From contig JAZKGQ010000006.1 of NCBI GenBank assembly GCA_040385825.1, forward strand, positions 248,001-312,000: a DNA stretch of 64,000 nt, given 5' to 3'. The notes below the pieces were generated by a model, which was not told where the DNA came from, ran no database searches, and saw nothing but the letters and a program-made list of their open reading frames with translations. This document shows positions 27,612 through 36,100 of the stretch, piece by piece. Made by a program: the position numbers and the translations under genes. This stretch comes from JANNNF01 sp040385825. Its GTDB lineage: Bacteria > Pseudomonadota > Alphaproteobacteria > Rhodobacterales > Rhodobacteraceae. Numbering within the stretch: the stretch's first letter is position 1; the number at the start of each line of letters is the position of its first letter.

Positions 27612-29657
27612 ATGCCCGCCCCTTCCGACCTTCTGGCCTCTGTCTTCGGCTTCCCCGGCTTTCGCCCCGGTCAGGAGGAAATTGTCGATGCGGTGATGGC
27701 CGGGCAGAACACCCTTGCCATCATGCCCACGGGGGGCGGCAAATCGCTGTGTTTCCAACTGCCCGCCCTGTGCCGTGAAGGCGTGACGGTGGTGATTTCC
27801 CCCCTGATTGCCCTGATGCGCGATCAGGTCCGCGCCCTGCGCGAAGCGGGGGTCGAGGCCGGGGCGCTGACCTCGGGCAACACCGACGCGCAGACCGAAG
27901 ACGTGTTCGCCGCACTGGACGCAGGCCGGATAAAGCTGCTGTACATGGCCCCCGAACGGCTGGCCTCGTCCGGCACGCTGGCCCTGCTGCGCCGCATCAA
28001 CACCCGGATGATCGCGGTCGACGAGGCGCATTGCGTGTCGCAATGGGGCCATGATTTCCGCCCCGACTATCTGCGTATCGGCGATCTGCGCCGCAGTCTT
28101 GACGTGCCGCTTGCCGCCTTTACCGCCACGGCGGACGAAGAAACCCGCGCCGAGATTGTCACCCGCCTGTTCGGCGGCATCGCCCCGTCCACCTTCCTGC
28201 GCGGGTTCGACCGGCCGAACATCCACCTGGCCTTTGCGGTCAAGGACAGCCCGCGGACGCAGATCCTGGGCTTTGCCGCCGCGCGCAAGGGGCAGTCGGG
28301 CATCGTCTATTGCGGCACCCGCGCCAAGACCGAAACCCTGTCGCAGGCGCTGCGCGAGGCCGGGCATCCGGCCTGCTTTTACCACGGCGGCATGGACCCG
28401 GAAGACCGCCGTCAGGTGGAAATCCGGTTTCAGCAGGACGACGGGCTGATCGTGGTGGCCACCGTCGCCTTCGGCATGGGCATCGACAAACCCGATATCC
28501 GCTGGGTCGCCCACGCCGATCTGCCCAAGTCGATCGAGGGCTATTATCAGGAAATCGGCCGCGCCGGGCGCGATGGCGCGGCGGCCGAAACCATGACGCT
28601 GTATGGCCCTGACGACATTCGCCTGCGCCGCGCCCAGATCGACGAAGGCGCCGCCCCCCCCGACCGCAAGGCCGCCGACCATGGCCGCCTGAACGCCCTG
28701 CTGGGGCTGGCCGAGGCTGTGGCGTGCCGCCGTCAAGTGCTGCTTGGCTACTTTGGCGAGCAGGCGACTCCTTGTGGCAACTGCGATCTGTGCGACCGCC
28801 CCGTCGATGTGTTCGACGCGACCGAGGCCGTGCGCAAGGCGCTGTCGGCGATCCTGCGCACCGGCGAATGGTTCGGCGCGGGCCATCTGATCGACATTCT
28901 GACCGGCAACCCCACCGCCAAGGTGCGCGAAAAGGGCCATGACGCGCTGCCCACCTATGCCGTCGGGCGCGACATGTCCAAACCTGCGTGGGGCGCCGTG
29001 TTTCGCCAGATGATGGGCCGCGACCTTGTGCGCCCCGACCCTGACCGTTTCGGTGCCCTGCGCATGACCGATGCTGCCCGCCCCATCCTGCGCGGCGAGG
29101 CCAGCATTTCCCTGCGCCGCGACACCATTCAGTCGGCTGTCGGGCGCGTGGCGGTCAAGGCGCTGGTGTCGGATGAGGACGCCCCGCTGATGTCCGCGCT
29201 CAAGGCCAAACGCCGGGCCTTGGCCGAGGCCGCATCGGTGCCAGCCTATGTGATCTTTCCCGACCGGACCCTGATTGAAATGGCCGAACGCCGCCCCGAA
29301 ACGCTGGACCAGATGATGGGCATAACCGGGGTCGGCGCGAAAAAGCTGGAAAGCTATGGCGCGGCGTTTCTGGAGGTGATCACCGGCGCGGCCGCCCAGA
29401 CCCTGCACCCGTCGCGCATGCGGCTGGCGGGGCGCGAGGCGGGCGATGTGTTCGACCGGCTGGCCGAAGTGCAGGTGGCGCTTGCCCGCGGCGATGACGG
29501 CACCGGCAAATATCTGTCCTGCACCCATTCCACCCTGCGCCAGATTGCCGAACGCAAGCCTTCCACCCTGTCCGACCTTGACCGGATTCAGGGCATGGGG
29601 GCTGCCAAGACCGAACGCTTTGGTGCCGCCTTTCTGGATGTGCTGCGGCAGGCCTAG
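27612..29657 (+). CDS. recQ: ATP-dependent DNA helicase RecQ with tandem HRDC-like domains
   Basis: This 681-residue 3'-5' helicase of recombination and replication-fork repair has these parts: motif 0 FGFPGFRPGQEE; Walker A TGGGKS; the DEAH box AVDEAHCVSQWGHDFRPDY with the aromatic-rich loop; and the helicase C lobe ending QEIGRAGRDGA. The zinc-binding Cys residues of the RQC region are C-x16-CGNCDLC. The C-terminus holds one HRDC domain (about 535-600, RTLIEMAERRPETLDQMMGI..GAKKLE) and a second, similar repeat (about 615-680, STLRQIAERKPSTLSDLDRI..GAAKTE). Escherichia coli RecQ is about 610 residues and has one HRDC, which accounts for the extra length here. It is followed by yaaA 46 bases later. 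Confidence 0.95.
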   Translation: MPAPSDLLASVFGFPGFRPGQEEIVDAVMAGQNTLAIMPTGGGKSLCFQLPALCREGVTVVISPLIALMRDQVRALREAGVEAGALTSGNTDAQTEDVFAALDAGRIKLLYMAPERLASSGTLALLRRINTRMIAVDEAHCVSQWGHDFRPDYLRIGDLRRSLDVPLAAFTATADEETRAEIVTRLFGGIAPSTFLRGFDRPNIHLAFAVKDSPRTQILGFAAARKGQSGIVYCGTRAKTETLSQALREAGHPACFYHGGMDPEDRRQVEIRFQQDDGLIVVATVAFGMGIDKPDIRWVAHADLPKSIEGYYQEIGRAGRDGAAAETMTLYGPDDIRLRRAQIDEGAAPPDRKAADHGRLNALLGLAEAVACRRQVLLGYFGEQATPCGNCDLCDRPVDVFDATEAVRKALSAILRTGEWFGAGHLIDILTGNPTAKVREKGHDALPTYAVGRDMSKPAWGAVFRQMMGRDLVRPDPDRFGALRMTDAARPILRGEASISLRRDTIQSAVGRVAVKALVSDEDAPLMSALKAKRRALAEAASVPAYVIFPDRTLIEMAERRPETLDQMMGITGVGAKKLESYGAAFLEVITGAAAQTLHPSRMRLAGREAGDVFDRLAEVQVALARGDDGTGKYLSCTHSTLRQIAERKPSTLSDLDRIQGMGAAKTERFGAAFLDVLRQA

Positions 29658-29703
29658 CCGCAGCCAGCCCGCCCTGCCATGTCGGCTGTTGAAGGAGAGC
29701 CTG

Positions 29704-30483
29704 ATGCTGACCGTGATTTCCCCTGCCAAGAAGCTGACCGAGAAACCGGTGGCCGGGCTTGCCCTGACCGACCCGCTGTTTGCCGCCGATGCAGTGGCGC
29801 TGGCCCGCGTCGCGCGCGGGTTGTCGGTCGCGGATCTGCGGCATCTGATGGATATTTCCGACCCGCTGGCCCGGCTGAACCACGCCCGCTTTGCCAGCTT
29901 TGCCGCAAAACCGGGGCCAGATGTGACCTACCCCGCCATCCATTGCTTTGCCGGCGACACCTATACGGGGCTGGAGGCCAGAACCATGTCGCCCGATGCG
30001 CTGCACTGGGCCACGGGGCATCTGCGGATTCTGTCGGGGCTTTACGGCCTGTTGCGCCCTTTCGATGCGATACAGGCCTACCGGCTGGAGATGGGCAGCA
30101 GGCTGGCCACGCCGCGCGGGGCCGATCTTTACGCGTGGTGGGGTGACAGGATCGCCAAGGCGCTGGTCGCGCAGGCCGCAGAGGTTGGGACCGACACCTT
30201 GATCAACTGCGCCTCGGTCGAGTATTTCACCGCCGCCAACCGCAAGGCGCTGACGCTGCGGGTGATTACCCCGGTGTTTCTGGACGGCCCGGACGGCAGC
30301 GCCAGGATCGTCAGCTTCCACGCCAAGACCGCGCGCGGCGCGATGGCGCGGCATGTCTGCGACCATCACCTGACCGACCCGGCCGATCTGCGCGGCTTTC
30401 AGACCGGGGGCTATGCGTACCGCGCCGACCTGTCGGACGGCGACCGCATGGTGTTTCACCGCGCGCAAGTGGCGGCCGCCTGA
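29704..30483 (+). CDS. yaaA: Peroxide stress protein YaaA
   Basis: This 259-residue cytoplasmic protein of the DUF328/UPF0246 family helps limit free iron and DNA damage during hydrogen peroxide stress in Escherichia coli. Conserved blocks are LTVISPAKKL at the N-terminus, FAGDTYTGLEARTMS, LRILSGLYGLLRPFDAIQAYRLEMG, LINCASVEYFTA and the C-terminal RIVSFHAKTARGAMARH. The length matches the family. The start ATG 29704 has AAGGAG 7 bases upstream; the frame open further upstream overlaps recQ and is not used. Placement directly behind recQ links two DNA-damage-related functions. Confidence 0.93.
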   Translation: MLTVISPAKKLTEKPVAGLALTDPLFAADAVALARVARGLSVADLRHLMDISDPLARLNHARFASFAAKPGPDVTYPAIHCFAGDTYTGLEARTMSPDALHWATGHLRILSGLYGLLRPFDAIQAYRLEMGSRLATPRGADLYAWWGDRIAKALVAQAAEVGTDTLINCASVEYFTAANRKALTLRVITPVFLDGPDGSARIVSFHAKTARGAMARHVCDHHLTDPADLRGFQTGGYAYRADLSDGDRMVFHRAQVAAA

Positions 30484-30485
30484 GG

Positions 30486-33026
30486 TCACGCAGCCACCTC
30501 GGCGGCGGGTTCCACCGGGCGCGCGTCGGGGGGGCAGAACTCGGCCAAGGCGCCGACGATGGCGACCTTTCGCAGCGGTTTGGTCAGATAGCGGTCGATC
30601 CCGGCGGCAAGGATGCCCTGATCGTCACCGTCCATCGCATGGGCGGTCAGCGCCACGATAGGCACATGGCCCCGCCCGTTTTCGATGGCGCGGATGGCGC
30701 GCGCAGCCTCGCGCCCGTCCATTTCCGGCATCGAGATGTCCATGAAGATCATGTCGGGCCTGAAGGACACGAACTGCTCGACCGCCTCGCGCCCGTTGTT
30801 GGCAAAGACCAGGTCGATTTCCACCCCCTTGACCATTTTCTGGAACACCAGCTGGTTGGTGCGGTTGTCCTCGGCGGCCAGCACGCGCATCACGCGGCGG
30901 GTGTCGTCCGGCGGTGGGGCTGCGGCCTCGGCGTCCGGCGTGGTCAGCGCGGTCAGGCGGCGGTAGAGGTCAGACCGCAGGATCGGTTTTTGCAGGACTG
31001 CCGCCAGATGGACGGCCCCTGCCCCGTCCCGCGCGGCCGCCGGATTTGACGACAGCAGCACAATCGGCATCTGATGCCCCAGGCCCCGGATGCGCCCCGC
31101 CAGCGTCAGCCCGTCCATGTCCGGCATGTCATGGTCGGTCAGCACCACGTCGAACGCGCCGTCCCGCGCCAGCACCGCCAGCGCATCGGCCCCCGACCGG
31201 CACAGGGTCACGCTGATGCCGCAAGGCACCAGTTGGCGTTCCAGAATGGTGCGGTTGATGAACTGGTCATCCACCACCAGCATCCGGCGCAGCGTGATCG
31301 GCAGGCGCGGGGCGGCGGCTTCTTCGGCCACCGGCAGCGTGACGCGGAAGCCAAAGCTGGACCCGCGCCCCAACTCGCTGTCCACCCAGACCTCGCCGCC
31401 CATCCGGTCGATCAGGCGCTGCGTGATGGCAAGGCCCAGACCCGTGCCTTCAAACTTGCGGTTCTGCGCAGTTTCCACCTGATTGAATTCGCCAAAGATG
31501 TGGTCGATGTGGTCGGGCGCGATGCCGATGCCGGTATCTTCCACCGTCACATGCAGTTGCTGCGCGCCGTTACCATCCTCCAGCCCCACGACGCGGATCA
31601 GGACATGGCCTTTTTCGGTAAACTTGACCGCATTGCCCAGCAGGTTAGTCAACACCTGCCGCAGCCGCCCCGGATCGCCGATGAACCGGGTGGGCAGGAA
31701 CATGTCGAAGTCGATCATCAGATCAATGCCCTTGGCCCGCGCACGCGGTTGCAGCAGCATGGCCACCTCGTGGATGGTGCGTTCCAGATCAAAGGGTTCG
31801 GGGTGCAGGGTCAGGCGTTCAGCCTCGATCTTGGAATAGTCCAGAATGTCGTTGATGATCACCAGCAGCGCCTCGCCGGATGACCGGATGGTGTCGGCGA
31901 ACAGGCGCTGTTCTTCCGACAGATTGGTGTCGCACAGCAGTTCCGCCATGCCGACAACGCCGTTCATCGGCGTGCGGATCTCATGGCTCATGTTCGCCAG
32001 GAACGCCGATTTCGCGCGGTTCGCGGCCTCGGCCGCAAGGCGCGCGTGTTCCAGCGCCGCCTGCTGTTCCTTCAGCATGGTGATGTCGACCCGCAGGCCC
32101 ACCCGGCCGCCATCCGGCGTCGGGTGGTCATGCGCCCGCAGCCAGCGGCCATCGGCCAGCGCCTGTTCATGCACGCAGTCTGCCGCGCGGTGCTGGCGCA
32201 GGCGTTCGGCCAGCCAGTCTTCTTCGCGCCCCACGGCATCGGCGTGCTGACCGCGCACCAGACCATAGCGCAGGATGTCTTCAAACCGCGCGCCCGGCAC
32301 CATGGCGCCTGCGGTGGCGGGGTACAGATCGCGGTAGCGTTGGTTGCAGGTCAACAGCCGTTCCTCCCTGTCATAAAGCACGAAACCATCGGGGATCGCC
32401 TCGATCGCGGCCCAGATGCGCATTTGTTCGGTGATATCCAGCGCCAGCGTGACCATGTCGCCATCGCGAGCGCGGCGGTCCACCAGCTTGATCCACTGGC
32501 CGTTGCGAAAGCGCACGGTCAGCGGGTCTATCGGGTCGCTGTCCCAGCGGGCCAGCATGGCGGCGACCCAGTCATCGGCAGACTGCTCGCCCGTGTCGAT
32601 CAGGCCGGATGTGGCGGAAATCTGCAAGATCCGGGCATAGGAAATGCCCGGCGCCACCGCCTGCCCGTCAAACGCCGCCAGATAGGCGCGGTTGGCGACC
32701 ACCAGCTTGCCCGCAGAATCGAACACCGCAAAACCATCGCGGATGGTGTCGATCGAATCCCACAGCCGCCGTTCCGCCATCACCGCCGCCGTATGCGCCA
32801 GATCAAGGTCGCTGACGAATCGCAGATTCTGGCCCTTCAGCACCTCGGCCTCGGACAGGGCGGATTTCACCACCTGCCGCTGTTCGACGATCTGGTCCGA
32901 CAGCGACCGCGCATGCAGCGCCAGTTTTTCATTCGCAGCAAAGAGTTCGCGCTGTTTTTGTTCCAGCAGCCGTTCCGCCGCCAGCCGCCCCCGCCGTTCC
33001 TTTGCCAGCCGTTCCACCAGTTCCAT
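30486..33026 (-). CDS. Soluble hybrid sensor histidine kinase with two receiver domains
   Basis: This 846-residue signalling kinase has no membrane segment, so it senses in the cytoplasm. Order of parts: coiled coil (1-80, LAKERRGRLAAERLLEQKQ), two PAS domains of the PAS_7 type (about 85-200, 210-330; each IRDGFAVFD / IPDGFVLYD), then HisKA with the phospho-accepting His in SHEIRTPMNGVVG. The HATPase follows with the N box NLLGNAVKF, DTGIGIAP and GTGLGLAI. Next come receiver 1 (VVDDQ, LTDHDMPDMDG, LQKP) and receiver 2 (AEDNRTNQ, FMDISMPEMDG, LTKP). Both receivers keep the acidic pocket, phospho-Asp and Lys. No partner regulator is adjacent. It is divergent from the alpha-2-macroglobulin gene across 173 bases. 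The signal is unknown. Confidence 0.9.
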   Translation of the reverse strand: MELVERLAKERRGRLAAERLLEQKQRELFAANEKLALHARSLSDQIVEQRQVVKSALSEAEVLKGQNLRFVSDLDLAHTAAVMAERRLWDSIDTIRDGFAVFDSAGKLVVANRAYLAAFDGQAVAPGISYARILQISATSGLIDTGEQSADDWVAAMLARWDSDPIDPLTVRFRNGQWIKLVDRRARDGDMVTLALDITEQMRIWAAIEAIPDGFVLYDREERLLTCNQRYRDLYPATAGAMVPGARFEDILRYGLVRGQHADAVGREEDWLAERLRQHRAADCVHEQALADGRWLRAHDHPTPDGGRVGLRVDITMLKEQQAALEHARLAAEAANRAKSAFLANMSHEIRTPMNGVVGMAELLCDTNLSEEQRLFADTIRSSGEALLVIINDILDYSKIEAERLTLHPEPFDLERTIHEVAMLLQPRARAKGIDLMIDFDMFLPTRFIGDPGRLRQVLTNLLGNAVKFTEKGHVLIRVVGLEDGNGAQQLHVTVEDTGIGIAPDHIDHIFGEFNQVETAQNRKFEGTGLGLAITQRLIDRMGGEVWVDSELGRGSSFGFRVTLPVAEEAAAPRLPITLRRMLVVDDQFINRTILERQLVPCGISVTLCRSGADALAVLARDGAFDVVLTDHDMPDMDGLTLAGRIRGLGHQMPIVLLSSNPAAARDGAGAVHLAAVLQKPILRSDLYRRLTALTTPDAEAAAPPPDDTRRVMRVLAAEDNRTNQLVFQKMVKGVEIDLVFANNGREAVEQFVSFRPDMIFMDISMPEMDGREAARAIRAIENGRGHVPIVALTAHAMDGDDQGILAAGIDRYLTKPLRKVAIVGALAEFCPPDARPVEPAAEVAA

Positions 33027-33199
33027 GCGGCCCCTGCATCGACATTCTGTCTGCTGCGCCGGGGCACCTCCCCGGCCGTCAGCGGCCAATCTGGCGCATC
33101 AGTGTGAACACGGGCTTAACGGCAATTGTCACGCAAGTTGACTTGCCACGCGCCGCCCGTGCATGCGACGTTGCGCCCATCAGAGCAGGAGATTTCAGC

Positions 33200-36100
33200 A
33201 TGCGTGGTTTTGTAGCGGCGGCATTGGCGACACTCTGGCTGACCCTGCCAACCCTTGCCCCGGCGCAGGATCTGATCCCCGAACGGCGCACCGTGCTGAC
33301 GCAGGATCAGGACTTGCCGGGCGGCGACATCGCCTCTGTCCTTGACACCACGCTGGAGGCTTGCGAGCGCGCCTGCCTGACCAATTCCCGCTGCACGGCC
33401 TATACGTTCAACACCCGCAACGGGGCTTGTTTTGTCAAATCGGGTCCGGGCGAAGGCGTGTTCTTTCAGGGGGCCTATTCCGCCCAAGTGATTGATGCCG
33501 CGCCTGAAACAGACCCCGCCGCCCGCCGGGCCGAGCTGGCCTTCCTGTCCGATGGGGATGTGCAGGCCGCGCAGGACATGGCGACCGGCCTTGGCCGCCA
33601 GCACACCACCGGGCCATGGTCTGACGCAGACCATCTGCAAGCCGCGACCGAGGCCGAAGCCCGCGGCGACATGGTTCAGGCCGCGGCGTTCACCGGGGCC
33701 GCGCTGAACCTGACCGACGCGCCCGAAACCTGGGCTGACTATGCAAGACTGCAACTGGAGGCTGGCAAGCCGCAGGGCAACGATCAGCGCTTTTATCTGG
33801 ACCGGGCCTTTGCCGCGTCGGTCAACGCCTATCTGCGGGCTGAAAACCCCGCCCTGCGCCACAGCGCGCTTGTGACCATGGCCGACGCGCTGGAACGGTT
33901 GGACCGGGGGCGCGACACCGTGCAGGCGCTGCGTCTGGCGCAATCGCTGGCGGCGCGAGAAGATACGGCGGTGCTGCTGGATGCGGCCATCGGCAAATAC
34001 GGCTTTCGCATTGCCGAAAACTCGGTCGAATCCGATCTGGCCCGCCCGCGCATCTGCGTGACGTTTTCCGAAGATCTGGTGGCGGCGGGAGTGGATTATT
34101 CCAGCTTTGTGCAATTGCCCGATCCCGGCCTGACGGTGGAAACCGGGGGGTGGCGGCAGTTGTGCGTGGCGGGGGTGCAGCATGGCGCGCGCTATACCGT
34201 GACGTTCCGCGAAGGGCTGCCTGCGGCGGATGGGCAGGTGATGGCCAAATCGGTGCCGATCACCGCCTATGTCCGCGACCGCAGCCCCGGCGTGCGCTTT
34301 CCGGGACGCGGCTATGTGCTGCCAAAGGCTGCCGGGGCGGCGGTTCCGGTGGAAACGGTCAATGCCGACGCGCTGGACCTGACCCTGTTCCGCGTCACCG
34401 ACCGCAACCTGCTGCGCGCCATCCAGAACAGCTATTTCGGAACGCCCATGCCCGAGTATCAGGAAAGCTATTTCACCGATGAGGTCGGCGAAAAGCTGTG
34501 GTCCGGCACCGCCACCGTGGGGATGGAGGTCAATACCGACGTGACCACCCGCCTGCCGATGGATGCGGCGTTGCAAGGCCAGCCCGCCGGGATTTACGCG
34601 CTGAAAGCTGCCGTGCCGGGGGTGGACCCCTATGTCAGCCCCGCGGGCTGGCAATGGTTTGTGGTGTCCGATCTGGGGCTGACCACGCTGTCGGGGGTCG
34701 ATGGTCTGCATGTGTTCGTGCGCAGTCTGGGCACGGCGGGCGCCAAGGAAGGCGTCACCGTCGACCTGCTGAACCGCGCCAATACCGTTCTGGGCAGCAC
34801 CAAGACCGATGCCATGGGCTATGCCCGCTTTGATGCGGGCCTGACGCGGGGTGTGGGGGCGTCGGCGCCCGCGATGATCGTGGCCAAGGAAGGGGCCGAT
34901 GACATCGCCTTCCTGTCGCTGACCGACCCGGAGTTCGATCTCTCCGACCGGGGCGTCGAAGGGCGCGAACCCGCCCCGCCGGTTGATGTGTTCCTGACCA
35001 CGGATCGCGGGGCCTACCGTGCGGGGGAAACCGTCTTTGCCACCGCTCTGGCGCGCGACCCCGCCGCTGCCGCCCTGCCCGGCCTGCCACTGACCGCCAT
35101 TCTGAAACGGCCCGACGGTGTGGAATATTCCCGCGCGCAGGTGGCCGATGGCGGTGCGGGCGGCCATGTCTTTGCTCTGCCCATTGCCGATGCCGCCCCG
35201 CGCGGCGTCTGGCGGCTCGAGGTGCTGGCCGATCTGGAGGCCGCCCCCTTGGCCGCCAAGACCTTCCTTGTCGAGGATTTCCTGCCCGAACGCATCGACT
35301 TTGCCCTGTCGCTGACCGATGCGCCCCTGCGGCTTGGGGATGCCGCCGATCTGACCATTGCCGCCAGGTATCTGTTCGGTGCCCCCGGTGCCGACCTTGC
35401 GGTTGAGGGCGAGGTGCTGCTGCGCGCCGCCAAGGAACTGCCCGCCTTTCCGGGCTATGTCTTTGGCCGCCACGACGCGCCCTTTGACGCGCGGATGGAC
35501 TCGCTTTCCGGCGACACGACCGATGCCGATGGCAACGCCATGCTGTCGGTTGCCCTGCCCGAAACCGAAGACCCGCTGCGCCCGCTGGAGGCGCGTTTTA
35601 CGGTGCGCGTGGCCGAAGGGTCGGGCCGCCCGGTGGAACGCCAGATCACCAAACTGCTGACGCCGTCGCAGGCGATGATCGGGGTCAAGCCGCTGTTCGA
35701 CGACGTGGTGGCCGAGGGCACCGAAGCCCGGTTCAGCCTGATCGGGGTGGGGGCCGACACCAGACCCGAGCCGATGCAGGTCACCTGGCGTCTGACGCGG
35801 ATCGAGACAAATTATCAATGGTATCAGAACTCTGGCAACTGGAACTGGGAACCCGTGATCTCGCGCGCGCTGGTGGCCGAAGGCACGGCAGACATCGGCA
35901 CCGGCCCGTCGGAAATTGCGGCCCCCGTCACCTGGGGCGAATATGAACTGCTGGTGGAACGGTCGGATGGCGCGGTTGCCGCCACCTCGACCACCTTCTT
36001 TGCGGGCTGGTATGCACCTGCGGACACCTCTGCCACGCCTGACACGCTGGAGCTGAGCCTGGACAAACCCGCCTACAAACCGGGCGACACCGCCAGCTTG

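Noticed and set aside
26598..29729. Minus-strand frame of 1,043 codons
   Set aside because: Only its last 176 codons (the thioesterase) look real. The remainder is antisense to recQ and has shadow composition.
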